This document shows positions 30,317 through 40,682 of a stretch of DNA of 64,000 bases, one piece after another. Position numbers and translations under genes: made by a program. The stretch comes from Pantoea latae. GTDB lineage: Bacteria > Pseudomonadota > Gammaproteobacteria > Enterobacterales > Enterobacteriaceae. The stretch covers positions 124,001 through 188,000 of the forward strand of contig NZ_MWUE01000007.1 of the NCBI RefSeq assembly GCF_002077695.1, read 5' to 3'. Below the pieces are notes generated by a model. The model was not told where the DNA came from. It made no database searches and worked only from the letters and a program-made list of their open reading frames with translations. How positions within the stretch are numbered: position 1 is the first letter of the stretch; each line of letters begins with the position of its first letter.

Positions 30317-30705
30317 CCGGCTCGCCCTTTCTTGCGCAGCGCGTTACGCAGCGCCTGCTGAAACGCGCCCGCGGGCAAGGCGCGCGTCTCGGCGGCGTCG
30401 CGCTGGCGCGCGATCTCGCTGAGCAGCGTGACGTTGCCCGGCGTAACGCCCAGCAGCAGCCAGCGATCCTGCACCTCCAGCACCACCACCCGTTCGCGCT
30501 GGCCCAGCGTCTGGCTCTGCATAACGCGCAGCAGCGGCGCGTCCTGCGCCTGCGGGCGCGCCCAGCCGGCGCGGCGCGTCAGCCAGGCGAGCGCCAGAAT
30601 CAGCAGGATCACCAGCGCCAGCGCGCCGCACAGTTTGAGCAGCATAGCGCCAAACCCCAGGCTGTGCGGCGCGGCCAGCGGCGTCTCTAACAGCGACCTC
30701 ATCAT
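30313..30705 (-). CDS. fliO: Flagellar protein FliO
   Basis: Poorly conserved membrane protein that helps assemble the FliP ring. The 130-residue product has one N-terminal transmembrane helix (about residues 22-42) and a cytoplasmic domain with [28 protein letters not shown], typical of FliO. It overlaps fliN and fliP by four bases each. Confidence 0.9.
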   Translation of the reverse strand: MMRSLLETPLAAPHSLGFGAMLLKLCGALALVILLILALAWLTRRAGWARPQAQDAPLLRVMQSQTLGQRERVVVLEVQDRWLLLGVTPGNVTLLSEIARQRDAAETRALPAGAFQQALRNALRKKGRAG

Positions 30706-31100
30706 CGGCTCAGCCGCTGCATTCTTTCAGAAGGGGTAATGATATCGGTGATGCGCACGCCGAATTTATCCGACACCACCACCACCTCGCCCTGCGCAAT
30801 CAGATAGCCGTTGATTAAAATATCGAGCGGCTCGCCGGCAAGCCCTTCCAGCGGCACCACCGAGCCCTGGCTCAGGCGCAGCAGCTCTTTGATGGTCATC
30901 TTGGTGCGGCCCAGCTCCACCGTCATCCGCACCGGAATATCCAGCACCAGATTCAGATCTTCCGACAGCGAGAGCATGGTGTCGTTTTTATCAGGAACAG
31001 TGGCCGTGCCGGATTCGGTGGCGAGATGCTCGCTCATCGCCTCACCCCACAGATCCTCTACGGACGGATCCTCGACTTCAGACGGTGGATGGGTGGCCAT
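30702..31100 (-). CDS. fliN: Flagellar motor switch protein FliN
   Basis: C-ring component of 132 residues. The C-terminal SpoA domain shows LDIPVRMTVELGRTKMTIKE, LSQGSVVPLEGLAGEPLDI and VRITDIITPSERMQRL. The gene abuts the fliM stop without a gap. Confidence 0.96.
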   Translation of the reverse strand: MATHPPSEVEDPSVEDLWGEAMSEHLATESGTATVPDKNDTMLSLSEDLNLVLDIPVRMTVELGRTKMTIKELLRLSQGSVVPLEGLAGEPLDILINGYLIAQGEVVVVSDKFGVRITDIITPSERMQRLSR

Positions 31101-32099
31101 TTACTTATTCTCCTTGGTGAAAGACGGCAGCGAAGGCGCGTAAATTTTTTCAACTTTAATGGCCAGCTGTTTATTCACCCGACCATATTGCCCGCTGAAC
31201 ACCGGGTGCCCGTCAGAATAGACCTCGACGATCTCCGGCTTATCGAGCGGAATAACGTCGCCTTTTTGCAGGCGTAGAATGCGGGACACCTGCGTCGGGA
31301 TCTCCGCCAGCCTGGCCACCAGATCCAGTTCGGCGTCGCGAACCTGGTGCGCGATGGTTTGATGCCACTGCTCGTTTTCCTGCTTTGAATTTTCCAGCGG
31401 CGGATTGGTGAGCAATTCGCGCAGCGGCTCGATAATGCTGAAGGGAATACAGATATGCAGCTCGCCGATATGCGGCCCAATTTCCACCGAAAAAGGCGTG
31501 GTGATCACAATATCATTCGGCGACGAGGTAATATTGGTAAACTTGATTTGCGTTTCTGAGCGCACATATTCGGTCTGCACCTTAAATATGGAACTCCAGG
31601 CTTCATCGTAAGAGAGCTGCGCCATAGACATAATGCGGCGAATAATGCGCTGCTCCGTCGGCGTAAATTCGCGCCCGTCAACTTTAGTGGGAAAACGCCC
31701 GTCGCCGCCGAACAGGTTGTCGATCGCCATAGAAACCATCTGCGGCGAAAAGGCGAACAGCGCCGTGCCGCGCAGCGGATTCATATGCACCAGATTTAAA
31801 TTGGTCGGCACCGGCAAATTACGCGCGAACTCGTGATAAGGCTCAATTTTAATCTGCCCGGCGGTGACGTCGGGATTACGCCGCAGCAGGTTGAACATAT
31901 CCATACGAAACTGGCGCGCAAAGCGTTCGTTAATAATCTCCAGCGAGTGCATACGCTCGCGGATCACGCGCCGCTGGGTATTGGGATCGTAAGGGCGGAT
32001 CGCTTCCGTCTGTGCGGCTGTCGCGACGACTTCACTCTCCGCGCCGCCGCCATTCAGCAGGCGGTCAATTTCGGCCTGAGATAAGAGGCTGTCAGACAT
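31101..32099 (-). CDS. fliM: Flagellar motor switch protein FliM
   Basis: C-ring protein that binds phosphorylated CheY. The 332-residue product has the N-terminal CheY-binding peptide LLSQAEIDRLLNGG, the middle CheC-like domain and a C-terminal SpoA domain. It precedes fliN without a gap and lies five bases after fliL. Confidence 0.97.
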   Translation of the reverse strand: MSDSLLSQAEIDRLLNGGGAESEVVATAAQTEAIRPYDPNTQRRVIRERMHSLEIINERFARQFRMDMFNLLRRNPDVTAGQIKIEPYHEFARNLPVPTNLNLVHMNPLRGTALFAFSPQMVSMAIDNLFGGDGRFPTKVDGREFTPTEQRIIRRIMSMAQLSYDEAWSSIFKVQTEYVRSETQIKFTNITSSPNDIVITTPFSVEIGPHIGELHICIPFSIIEPLRELLTNPPLENSKQENEQWHQTIAHQVRDAELDLVARLAEIPTQVSRILRLQKGDVIPLDKPEIVEVYSDGHPVFSGQYGRVNKQLAIKVEKIYAPSLPSFTKENK

Positions 32100-32104
32100 C
32101 GTAT

Positions 32105-32611
32105 TTACCGTAAAATAAATGCATTAAATAGTACGTCCGTGACGGAAACGCTCTGCCCGTCAGCCAGCGGCTGATTCACCACCTGTTTAATATTATCCCT
32201 CAGCGCGATTTTGCCGCTGTCTGTCGCCAGCGCCGCACCGGTTTGCTGAGAAAAAAGCAGCAGAAGGCGGCTGCGAATTTCCGGTAAAAACGGTTGCAGC
32301 GTTGCTTTTGCCTTTTCATCTTTCAGGCGCAGCGTCAGGCCGATATATAATACCCGATCGCTCTCGTTCTCTTCGGGCAGCAGGCTAACGGTAAAAGGAT
32401 CGAGAGGCATATAGATCGGCGGCGCAGGCGGCACCGCTTTTTTAGCTGCCGCCGGATCGGCGTCGGTTTGCAGCGCCGACCTCATATTATGCAGCTGATA
32501 ACAGGTATATCCAGCCAGCGCCGCAACGCCGACAACAATAACCGCCAGCAGCAAAAAAACCAGCGCGCGTTTCTTTCCGCCTCCGGCAGCTTTCTGTTTT
32601 GTTTTAGGCAT
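32105..32611 (-). CDS. fliL: Flagellar basal-body-associated protein FliL
   Basis: Single-pass inner-membrane protein that supports stator function. The 168-residue product starts MPKTKQKAAGGGKKRALVFL, with a basic N-terminus, one transmembrane helix and a periplasmic domain containing MPLDPFTVSLLPEE. The open frame continues upstream to 32659, but the given start matches the family. A 143-base gap before fliK may hold a promoter. Confidence 0.93.
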   Translation of the reverse strand: MPKTKQKAAGGGKKRALVFLLLAVIVVGVAALAGYTCYQLHNMRSALQTDADPAAAKKAVPPAPPIYMPLDPFTVSLLPEENESDRVLYIGLTLRLKDEKAKATLQPFLPEIRSRLLLLFSQQTGAALATDSGKIALRDNIKQVVNQPLADGQSVSVTDVLFNAFILR

Positions 32612-32754
32612 TATAGTGAACGTCCTGTATTCATTCTTTCCGGCCCGATTAATCGGCATGACGGATGAGCGAACTATTTTAATATATCCGCCGCGACAAC
32701 AAATGTTTTATAAAGTCGAATTAATGACAATATTTTCCCAGATAAATTACGCCG

Positions 32755-33948
32755 TCAGGCAAAGGTATTAATTCCCCGTCCGTCCGTCAGCGGGCGCGTC
32801 ATGCTGTCGCTTCGCTCCTCGCTCTGCGTCAGGCTCTCCTGCGCCTCCGGTGCCGCCACGGCGTGTCGGGGCGAAGGGGCGGAGCCGTCGGGCTGCTGCC
32901 AGGAAGACGCGGTGTCGGCGCCGACGCTGCTTTGCCCCAGCTGAATGCCCGCTTCCGCCAGCGACGTGCGCAGATGCGGCACCGCCGCTTCAATGGCGGC
33001 ACGCACCTGGTGACTCGCCGAGACGAAGTGCAGCTGCGCCTGTTCATTTTTTAACTGCACATTGATTTGCAGTGAACCTAACTCCGCCGGATGCAGCCGC
33101 AGCTCGGCGTGCTGCACGCCGTTGCGGGTAAAGCAGGCGATCTGTTGCCCCAGCGACTGCTGCCAGGCGGGCGTGCCCATGGTCTCGCTCAGCGCGCCTG
33201 TCTCCAGCGCCTGTTCGCGCGGCGGTACGCGGTCCGCCGGCGACGTGGTGAGCGGCGGCGCGTGCGGCACCAGCGCGATCGCTTCGGCGCTGTCGCCGTG
33301 CGGCGCGCGGCTCTCTTTAGCCGGTAAGGCGCTGCTGGTCAGCTCTGGCGGCGAAGCGGTGCGCGCCGTCGCCCGCGCGGGCGCGTCGTCAGCCGGCTGC
33401 GCCGCTGGCTGCGCGTCGGCAGTTAAACGCGTCTGTCGCGCCGGACGTGCGGAGGCCTCAGGCGCGACGACAGCACCGCTGCGGTCGGCGGCGGGCAGCG
33501 CGGCCGTGAGCGCCTGCGGCGCGCTTTCCGCCGACGCCTCGGTCGCGACCGGGCCAGCGTCAGCGACGAGCGCCGCCGTTAGCGGTAGCGGTCCCGCCGG
33601 CTTGTCAGCCGACGTCGCGTCCTCATCGCTGTTATCCGCCTGCGGCGGCGCATGCTCCCCCGCGCTGGCGGGCAGCATCGCGGGCGGCGTAAGGTTTAAC
33701 AGCGCCAGCAGCGCCGCATCCGCCTCCGCCTCCGCGTCGCGTTTATCCGCGTCATCGCACGTCGCGGCCGTCTCAACAACCTCCGGTTCAGCCGGTGCAG
33801 CGCGAGCAAGGTCGGGCAGCACGGCGTCGGGCAGCGTCAGCTGTTTTTCATCCAGCAGCGCGGCAAACGCCGCCTCATCCGCGGGCGCGTCGCGCGTCGC
33901 GGGGGCAGAGGCGGCCATCGGCGTCAGCGCCGGTAAGGTGGCTATCAT
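32755..33948 (-). CDS. fliK: Flagellar hook-length control protein FliK
   Basis: Secreted ruler that sets hook length and switches export specificity. The 397-residue product has a low-complexity Ala/Pro-rich N-terminal two-thirds and the conserved C-terminal domain ELRLHPAELGSLQINVQLKN followed by VRAAIEAAVPHLRTSLAEAG. It overlaps fliJ by one base (TGATG). Confidence 0.94.
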   Translation of the reverse strand: MIATLPALTPMAASAPATRDAPADEAAFAALLDEKQLTLPDAVLPDLARAAPAEPEVVETAATCDDADKRDAEAEADAALLALLNLTPPAMLPASAGEHAPPQADNSDEDATSADKPAGPLPLTAALVADAGPVATEASAESAPQALTAALPAADRSGAVVAPEASARPARQTRLTADAQPAAQPADDAPARATARTASPPELTSSALPAKESRAPHGDSAEAIALVPHAPPLTTSPADRVPPREQALETGALSETMGTPAWQQSLGQQIACFTRNGVQHAELRLHPAELGSLQINVQLKNEQAQLHFVSASHQVRAAIEAAVPHLRTSLAEAGIQLGQSSVGADTASSWQQPDGSAPSPRHAVAAPEAQESLTQSEERSDSMTRPLTDGRGINTFA

Positions 33949-34394
33949 CAGGTTCGTTTCCTTGCAAAGCGTTGACTGGCGAATTCATCCATTAGTTTCT
34001 GCTGCTGGCGGCGCTCTTTTTCTCTCGCCGCCTCTTCGGCGCGGCTGCTCAGGGTAGTCAGGGCGTTCAGGCGGCGGCGATCGTCTCGCCAGTCGCCCAG
34101 CGCTTGCTCCACCGCCTGCTCGCAGGCCGCCACATGGTCGCCGTAACGCTGCGCCACGCCCGTTAACGACTGGATAAAGCCCTGATAGTTAACCAGCTGC
34201 GCCACCGGAATACCGGCGCCTGCCGCTCTGCTGACCAGCTGCTGCTGATACTCCTGCTGATACTGCCGCAGCTGGCTAAGCTGCGCCTGCGCCTGCTGGC
34301 AGCGTTGCCGCAGCCTGCCGAGCTGACGCGTGGTCTGGTTAAGCTTCTCTTCCGCCTGCTCGCACAGCCGCGTCATGGGGGAAACGGCGCTCAT
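33948..34394 (-). CDS. fliJ: Flagellar export chaperone FliJ
   Basis: Coiled-coil central stalk protein of the export ATPase. The 148-residue product (family about 147) is rich in Gln, Glu and Arg helices throughout, ending [19 protein letters not shown]. It overlaps fliI by four bases and fliK by one. Confidence 0.93.
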   Translation of the reverse strand: MSAVSPMTRLCEQAEEKLNQTTRQLGRLRQRCQQAQAQLSQLRQYQQEYQQQLVSRAAGAGIPVAQLVNYQGFIQSLTGVAQRYGDHVAACEQAVEQALGDWRDDRRRLNALTTLSSRAEEAAREKERRQQQKLMDEFASQRFARKRT

Positions 34395-35776
34395 GGCTGG
34401 TCGCTCCCCTCTTGCGCCTCATCGGCGAACAGGCCGCTCAGCGCCGCCAGCGAGGCGTCGTAGTCGCCGCGCTCCTCAATGCCCTGCTGCAGATAGCGCG
34501 CTATCTGCGGATAACGCGCGATGGCGTCGTCCAGCACTGCGTCGCTGCCGGCGGCATAGGCGCCGACGCTGATCAGGTCGCGGTTGCGCTGCCAGGCTGA
34601 GAGCAGCTGCTTCACGCGCTGCACGTGCCGGTAGTGCGCGGGCGTAATCAGCTCAGTCATGGCGCGGCTGATCGAGGCTTCGATATCGATCGCCGGATAG
34701 TGCCCCGCTTCAGCCAGCCGACGCGACAGCACCACGTGGCCGTCGAGGATGGCGCGCGCGGCATCCGCCACCGGATCCTGCTGATCGTCGCCTTCGGTCA
34801 GCACGGTATAGAATGCGGTAATGGATCCGCCGCCCTGAATGCCGTTGCCGGCGCGCTCCACCAGCGCCGGCAGGCGGGCGAAAACCGACGGTGGATAGCC
34901 TTTGGTGGCGGGCGGCTCGCCGATCGCCAGCGCAATCTCGCGCTGCGCCATGGCGTAGCGCGTCAGGGAATCCATAATCAGCAGCACATTCATGCCGCGA
35001 TCGCGGTAGTCCTCCGCGATGCGCGTCGCGTAGAGCGCGCCCTGCATACGCAGCACCGGCGAGACGTCCGCAGGCGCGGCGATCACCACCGCGCGGCGCA
35101 GCCCCTGCTGGCCGAGAATATTTTCAATAAAGTCTTTGACCTCGCGGCCGCGCTCGCCGATCAGGCCGACCACGATGACGTCCGCCTGGGTAAAGCGCGC
35201 CATCATGCCGAGCAGCACGCTTTTGCCGACGCCGGATCCGGCGAACAGCCCCATGCGCTGGCCGCGGCCGACGGTCAGCAGGCCGTTAATGGCGCGCACG
35301 CCAACGTCCAGCACGCTTCTGATCGGGTCGCGCAGCAGCGGATTAAAGGGCGCGGTAAACAGCGAATCCGCGTGCTGTCGCGAGGGCGCGGGCAGCCCGT
35401 CCAGCGGACGCCCGCTGGCGTCCAGCACGCGCCCGAGCAGCGTCGGGCCGAGCGGCAGCTGCTTGCCGCCGTCCTGCGTGCCCGGCGAGGCGTAGACGCG
35501 CGCGCCGGGCAGCAGGCCATCAACGTTTTCCAGCGGCATCAGAAACAGAATATGGTCGTTAAAGCCGACGACTTCGCCTTCGACGGCGCCACGGCTCTCG
35601 CCGCGCGCGCGTTCCACCAGACAGATCGCGCCGACCGGCAGCGTCAGGCCGGTCACCTCCATCACCATGCCGGCGACGCGGATCAAGCGGCCATAGCGCT
35701 GGCAGGCGGGCAGCGTCGCCATCTGTCGCTCCTGCCGATCGAGGCGGTCGAGCCACTGGGTAAGAGATCGGCTCAT
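34391..35776 (-). CDS. fliI: Flagellum-specific ATPase FliI
   Basis: Hexameric ATPase that energises substrate release at the flagellar exporter. The 461-residue product has Walker A AGSGVGKS at residues 179-186, [15 protein letters not shown] and [20 protein letters not shown]. It overlaps the end of fliH by four bases, so its translation may depend on ribosomes finishing fliH, which is frameshifted here. Confidence 0.97.
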   Translation of the reverse strand: MSRSLTQWLDRLDRQERQMATLPACQRYGRLIRVAGMVMEVTGLTLPVGAICLVERARGESRGAVEGEVVGFNDHILFLMPLENVDGLLPGARVYASPGTQDGGKQLPLGPTLLGRVLDASGRPLDGLPAPSRQHADSLFTAPFNPLLRDPIRSVLDVGVRAINGLLTVGRGQRMGLFAGSGVGKSVLLGMMARFTQADVIVVGLIGERGREVKDFIENILGQQGLRRAVVIAAPADVSPVLRMQGALYATRIAEDYRDRGMNVLLIMDSLTRYAMAQREIALAIGEPPATKGYPPSVFARLPALVERAGNGIQGGGSITAFYTVLTEGDDQQDPVADAARAILDGHVVLSRRLAEAGHYPAIDIEASISRAMTELITPAHYRHVQRVKQLLSAWQRNRDLISVGAYAAGSDAVLDDAIARYPQIARYLQQGIEERGDYDASLAALSGLFADEAQEGSDQP

Positions 35777-36478
35777 GGCGCGTCATCTTCCCTGCTCAGA
35801 TCGCAGAGCATTTTCCAGCGTGTCGCCAGCGTCGCGTCCAGCTCGCCCTCTTTGGCGGTCAGACGACAGCCGCCGGGCGTCATCTGCGCATCGACGCGCA
35901 GCGTCCAGCCGTGCGCCTCCAGCACCTCCCCCAGCCGTTCGCTGACCAGCGCAGCATCCTGCTGGCTGACCCACAGCTCGATATGCCGGGTAAAGCGCAG
36001 GTTCTCCTGCATCAGCTGGCGAATGGTCTCCAGCAGCAGCGAGGTGTCGCACAGCACCTGCTTGCCCAGCAGCGCGCGCACCGCGCTAAGGGCCAGCTGC
36101 ATCAGACGCGCGGGGATCACGCTGTCGAGGCTCTCCAGCGCCGTCTGAAACCCATCGACCAGCTGCGTAAAACGCTGCGCCTGCGCCTGCTGCTCCGCGC
36201 TGGCCGCTGCCGCGCCCTGCTCGCGTCCCGCTTGCTCTCCCTGGCTAAATCCCTCCTGGTAGCCGCGCGCGTCCCTCTTCCAGCCCGCGCTGTTCGCCGA
36301 CGGCGTAGCCCGCCTGCTCCGCCTGCTGGCGCAGATGAGCGAGCGCTCGCTCGCGTTGCGCCTCCGCGGCGGCGTCAGGCGGCGAAGAGGCCGCAGGCGG
36401 TTCTTCTACCCTCTCCAGCAGGCTTTCCGGCTGCCAGACGCGCCACGACGGCAGCGGGTCGCGATCAGACGTAGACAT
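35773..36478 (-). pseudogene. fliH: Frameshifted flagellar assembly protein FliH
   Basis: FliH is the negative regulator and tether of FliI. The N-terminal part (from 36478, [12 protein letters not shown]) stays in frame until a stop at 36245. The rest (MQLALSAVRALLGK and on to 35773) is in another frame. The GxxxG repeat series GYAVGEQRGLEEGRAR is broken at a (CG)4 tract at 36264-36271; one added CG would continue it as GYQEGFSQGEQAGREQG and give exactly 235 residues, the Salmonella length. It is either a real mutation, a slippage switch or a sequencing error. It overlaps fliG by 14 bases and fliI by 4. Confidence 0.9.
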
Positions 36479-37451
36479 CTTCGCCTCCGCCGATCACAAT
36501 CTCGCCGCTTTCCGCCAGTCGGCGGGCAATCATCAGAATATTTTTCTGCTCTGCTTCGACCTGCGACATGCGCACCGGCCCACGCGATTTCAGATCTTCC
36601 ATCATGATATCCGCCTGACGCTTCGACATATTGCGGAAGAAGGCGTCGCGCAGCGGCGGCTCCGCGCCCTTCAGCGCCACGATCAGCGACTCGGAATCGA
36701 TCTCCTGGATCAGGCGCTGCATGCTGCGATCTTCGATATCGACCAGGTTCTCGAACAGGAACATCTCGTCGATGATCTTCTGCGCCAGCTCCTGATCGAA
36801 TTCCCGCACCGCGTCGATCGCCGCCTCTTCCTGCTGCGATTTCATCAGATTGAGGATCTCCGCCGCAGGACGCACGCCGCCCATTTTGCTGCGCTTCATA
36901 TTCTGACCGGTGAGCAGATTGTTCAGCACTTCGGTCAGCTCCTGCAGCGCCGCTGGCTGCACGCCGCCAAAGGTGGCGATGCGCAGCATAATGTCGTTGC
37001 GTTCGCGCTCGTCGAACTTCGCCAGCACATCGGCCGCCTGATTGCGCTTCAGGTGCACCAGAATGGTGGCGATAATCTGCGGATGCTCTTCGCGGATGAC
37101 GTCGAACACCGCCTGCGGCTCCATAAAGTTGAGGGTTTCAAGGCCGTTGACCTGGGTGTTGGCGTCGAGCAGATCCTCCAGCAGGCTGGAGGCGCGCTCT
37201 TCGCCCAGCGCTTTGACCAGCACGTTGCGCAGGTAGTCGTTGGTGTTGAAGCTGAGCGCCGTGAAGTCGGCGACCTCGCGTTCAAACTCCTTCATCACGC
37301 TTGCCAGCGTCTCATGGCTGATGCCGCTCATATGAAACATGGCGCTGCTGATCTGCGTCACCTCGTGCGAGTTAAGGTGCTTGAACACCTCTGCCGCGCA
37401 CTGATCGCCAAGGGTGAGCATCACCATGGCGCATTTTTCCGCTGCATTCAT
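36465..37451 (-). CDS. fliG: Flagellar motor switch protein FliG
   Basis: C-ring protein that takes torque from the stator. The 328-residue product has [22 protein letters not shown], the EHPQR-like and [13 protein letters not shown] segments, and a C-terminal torque helix with [20 protein letters not shown]. The start at 37451 overlaps the fliF stop by one base (TAATG); a longer frame to 37478 is not needed. Clearly of the standard enterobacterial primary type. Confidence 0.97.
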   Translation of the reverse strand: MNAAEKCAMVMLTLGDQCAAEVFKHLNSHEVTQISSAMFHMSGISHETLASVMKEFEREVADFTALSFNTNDYLRNVLVKALGEERASSLLEDLLDANTQVNGLETLNFMEPQAVFDVIREEHPQIIATILVHLKRNQAADVLAKFDERERNDIMLRIATFGGVQPAALQELTEVLNNLLTGQNMKRSKMGGVRPAAEILNLMKSQQEEAAIDAVREFDQELAQKIIDEMFLFENLVDIEDRSMQRLIQEIDSESLIVALKGAEPPLRDAFFRNMSKRQADIMMEDLKSRGPVRMSQVEAEQKNILMIARRLAESGEIVIGGGEDVYV

Positions 37452-39097
37452 TACGACTTTTGCTCCCTGACCATCCACTTACGGATCACCGCCGCCAGCA
37501 CATGCGGCTCCTGCTCGGCGATGCTGCGCAGGTGTTGGGTGGTGATTTCCGTGTCCACGCGCTGCTGCGCTTTGGCTTTTTCCAGGCTCTCTTTCTTGCG
37601 CTGCTGCGCCTCCAGCTCCGCCTGGCGCGCCTCTTTCTCCAGCTCCAGCCGCTGTAACGCCAGCTCATGGTGACGGATCCAGAACGGCTGCACCGCTTTG
37701 CGCCACAGCATCCAGGCAATCAGCGCCACCACCAGATAGCGGCCAATCTCCAGCAGCAGGCTGATGGTGCGCGGCTGCTGCCAGAACGGCGTATCGTCCT
37801 CTTCATCAGGCGCGGTAAACGCCGAGTTGACCACGCTCAGGCTGTCACCGCGCGCCTCAGAGAAGCCCATCGCCTCCTTAACCAGCCCGGTGATCTGCGC
37901 CATCTGCGGAGCACTCAGCGCCGCCGGCTTGCCCGAGGCGTCGGGCAGATAGTTGATTACCACCGCCGCAGAGAGCTTTTCGATGGTGCCTGGGCTATGG
38001 CGGATATGCGTCAGCGTGCGATCCAGCTCGTAGTTCACCGTCTCGTCATGCTGCGTGTTGTAAGGCTCGCGCGGGGTCGCGCCGTCGCGGGTTGCGCTCG
38101 TGCTCTGGGTGAGCGGCGCGCTGGCGGGCGTCGGCGGCTGGTTGCTCAGCGCGCCGGGCACGCCGCCGACGGCCGCCTGGCCGCCCTGCTCGCTGCTGTT
38201 GCTCTGCCGACTGCGTATCGATTTTTTATCGGGCGCATCGTTCGGCTGATAGCGCTCGGCCGTCTGCTCATTGCTGGAAAAATCAATGCTGGCGGTCACC
38301 TGCGCGTGAACGTTTTTACTGCCGACGATCGGCGCCAGAATCGCCTGGATGCGCTGCTGGTAATCCTCTTCAACCTTGCTGGTGTAGCTGAGCTGCGACG
38401 CCTGCGCCGCGCCTGCGCCACTCTGCGTCAGCAGATGGCCGTTTTGATCGACCAGCGTGACGCGATCTGCCGTCATGCCGGGCACGGCGCTGGCGATAAG
38501 ATGGGTAACGGCGTTGATCTGCCCCTCATCCAGCGTCCGGCCGCCGATCAGGCTGAGCGTCACCGAGGCGGAGGGCGGTTTCTGATCCTTGATAAACAGC
38601 GAGGCCTTCGGCAGCGCCAGATGCACGCGCGCGCTTTTCACCGGCCCCAGCATGGCGATGGTGCGGGAGAGCTCTCCTTCCAGCGCGCGCTGGAAATTGA
38701 TCTGTTCGCTGAACTGGCTGATGCCAAATTTCTCATTGTCGAGCAGCTCGAAGCCCACAGAGCCGCCTTTTGGCAGCCCCTGCTGCGCCAGCCTGAGGCG
38801 CAGATCGTAGACCTGATCCTCCGGCACCATAATGGCGCCGCGCCGCTCGTCAAAACGGTAAGGAACATTCATCTGGGTGAGCTGGGCGACCACGGCGCCG
38901 CCGTCCTGGTCGCTGATATTGCTGAAAAGCACCCGATAATCTGGCGTTTTCGCCCAAAAGATCAGCGCAATGACTATAGAGAGCGCCGCGGCGGCAGAAA
39001 TAAGAAACACCATTCTGGGACTGGAACGCAGACGCGCCAGAACCGCTTTCACATCGGGCGCGCTTTTTTGAGTATTACCGTTAATTGCGGCAGTCAT
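37451..39097 (-). CDS. fliF: Flagellar MS-ring protein FliF
   Basis: Forms the membrane ring at the base of the flagellum. The 548-residue product has two transmembrane helices (about 33-50 and 440-460) flanking a large periplasmic region with [19 protein letters not shown] and [13 protein letters not shown], and a C-terminal FliG-binding tail. First gene of the leftward operon, divergent from fliE. Confidence 0.97.
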   Translation of the reverse strand: MTAAINGNTQKSAPDVKAVLARLRSSPRMVFLISAAAALSIVIALIFWAKTPDYRVLFSNISDQDGGAVVAQLTQMNVPYRFDERRGAIMVPEDQVYDLRLRLAQQGLPKGGSVGFELLDNEKFGISQFSEQINFQRALEGELSRTIAMLGPVKSARVHLALPKASLFIKDQKPPSASVTLSLIGGRTLDEGQINAVTHLIASAVPGMTADRVTLVDQNGHLLTQSGAGAAQASQLSYTSKVEEDYQQRIQAILAPIVGSKNVHAQVTASIDFSSNEQTAERYQPNDAPDKKSIRSRQSNSSEQGGQAAVGGVPGALSNQPPTPASAPLTQSTSATRDGATPREPYNTQHDETVNYELDRTLTHIRHSPGTIEKLSAAVVINYLPDASGKPAALSAPQMAQITGLVKEAMGFSEARGDSLSVVNSAFTAPDEEDDTPFWQQPRTISLLLEIGRYLVVALIAWMLWRKAVQPFWIRHHELALQRLELEKEARQAELEAQQRKKESLEKAKAQQRVDTEITTQHLRSIAEQEPHVLAAVIRKWMVREQKS

Positions 39098-39364
39098 GCC
39101 ATGTTCCTGTAAAAAATAATGACATTATGTAAACGCAGTTTTAATTATTAATGCGTACTACGCTAATAAGCATTCATGCCGTGAAGCATCTGAGAACAGA
39201 TAAACCAGGTCGCATATTATGAACAATGTCAGCGCAACCTTAATCGGTAATAAGCTAAAATTTCTGACAGCTAATCAAATTATATTTATTGGGGTTCTCT
39301 GCTATCATGCTGCGATTGAAACGGCAAGTTAAACCAGCCGAAAAATGAGAGGGAAATAGCCGAA
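39098..39364. promoter_or_regulatory. Divergent fliF-fliE promoter region
   Basis: This AT-rich gap of 267 bases between the two large flagellar operons has no ORF. A possible -10 TATCAT at 39303-39308 lies about 55 bases before fliE. A master-regulator binding site would be expected here, but I could not identify one with confidence. Confidence 0.4.
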
Positions 39365-39700
39365 ATGTCGATTAATTCTATGGCAGGGATCATTAATCAA
39401 ATAGCGTTTCAGGCGCGTCAGGCGTCTGGCCTGAATAATAGTGATGCGGCCGACAGCGCAAATATCGCCGACGCGGGCGTATCCTTTTCCGACCTGCTTT
39501 CCAGCTCGCTTTATTCGCTGAACCAGGTGCAGAACAGCGCGAAAAATCAGGCGGAAGCCTATATAAGCGGCGCGCCGGATATTGGCCTGAATGATGTGAT
39601 GGTCTCGCTGCAAAAATCCACGCTGGCGCTTAACCTGGGCATTCAGGTACGCAATAAAATGGTCAGCGCCTATCAGGAGATCATGGGGATGTCGGTATAA
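39365..39700 (+). CDS. fliE: Flagellar hook-basal body protein FliE
   Basis: Junction protein between the MS ring and the rod. The 111-residue product contains FSDLLSSSLYSLNQVQNSAK and the conserved C-terminal LNDVMVSLQKSTLALNLGIQ...RNKMVSAYQEIMGM. In E. coli fliE stands alone beside fliF; here it opens a rightward cluster leading into the chemotaxis genes. Confidence 0.96.
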   Translation: MSINSMAGIINQIAFQARQASGLNNSDAADSANIADAGVSFSDLLSSSLYSLNQVQNSAKNQAEAYISGAPDIGLNDVMVSLQKSTLALNLGIQVRNKMVSAYQEIMGMSV

Positions 39701-39827
39701 CCTCTGCCGTTGTTGCTCCCTGATATTCTGCTGTTTATTTCCCGCTTCCGGCTGAGCCATGCGTCATCCGGCGCGTTATAGTTATTGACGGCGAGCGTTT
39801 ACGACCGTCAGCGTGGATTCCTCTGGC

Positions 39828-40682
39828 ATGACCGAATTAATAAAGAATAACGCCGCGCTCAGCCGCCAGCGTCAGCTTACCGAACCCGAGCTAAATAAGA
39901 TCATCACGCTTATTTATCGGCGTGCCGGCATTGTCATTACCCGTCAGCGACGAGATATGGTGTATAACCGCCTGATGCCGCGTTTGCGCGCGCTGGGGCT
40001 AACGCGCTTTAGCGACTATTTGCAGCTGCTGGAGCACTCCGCCACCCATCCGGAATGGCAGGCTTTTATTAATGCGCTGACCACTAACCTCACCTCTTTT
40101 TTCCGCGAAGCCTATCACTTTCCAGTGCTGGCGGAGCACGCGCGCCAGCGCGGCGGCAGCTATAACGTCTGGTGCACCGCCGCTTCAACGGGCGAAGAGC
40201 CCTGGTCCATCGCCATCACGCTGGATGAAGCGCTGGGCAGCAGCACGCTGGCGCCGCGCGTGCTGGCTACCGACATCGACACCGAGGTGCTGGAAAAAGC
40301 GCGCCGCGGCACCTATCGCCTGGCCGATCTCAAAACCCTTACTCAGCACCAGAAGAAAACCTATTTCCTGCGCCGCAACGACAGCGGGCCACACACCCAG
40401 GTCAAGGTGGGACGCGTGCTGCAGCAGGCCGTGCATTTTCAGCCGCTTAACCTGATCGCCGCTGAATGGGATATCCCGGCGCCTTTCGACGCCATCTTCT
40501 GCCGCAACGTGATGATCTACTTCGATAAAGAGACCCAACGCCGGCTGCTGAACCGCTTTGCGCAGCGGCTTAAACCCGGCGGCCTGCTGTTTGTCGGCCA
40601 TTCAGAACATTTCAGCCATATGGAAAGCCCTTTTCGCCTGAAGGGGCAGTCGGTCTATTGCCTGGCTAAGGAAGAGGTATGA
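39828..40682 (+). CDS. cheR: Chemotaxis protein methyltransferase CheR
   Basis: S-adenosylmethionine-dependent methylation of chemoreceptor glutamates. The 284-residue product has [19 protein letters not shown], the SAM site [15 protein letters not shown] and [20 protein letters not shown]. The ATG at 39828 is preferred over an in-frame GTG at 39813, though neither has a strong ribosome-binding site. The stop overlaps the cheB start (ATGA). Confidence 0.95.
   Translation: MTELIKNNAALSRQRQLTEPELNKIITLIYRRAGIVITRQRRDMVYNRLMPRLRALGLTRFSDYLQLLEHSATHPEWQAFINALTTNLTSFFREAYHFPVLAEHARQRGGSYNVWCTAASTGEEPWSIAITLDEALGSSTLAPRVLATDIDTEVLEKARRGTYRLADLKTLTQHQKKTYFLRRNDSGPHTQVKVGRVLQQAVHFQPLNLIAAEWDIPAPFDAIFCRNVMIYFDKETQRRLLNRFAQRLKPGGLLFVGHSEHFSHMESPFRLKGQSVYCLAKEEV

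Noticed and set aside
34625..36148. 507-residue open frame on the plus strand
   Set aside because: It is antisense to fliI and part of fliH, has low-complexity composition and matches no known domain.
37667..39112. 481-residue open frame on the plus strand
   Set aside because: It is antisense to fliF and rich in Arg, His and Gln, with no recognisable features.
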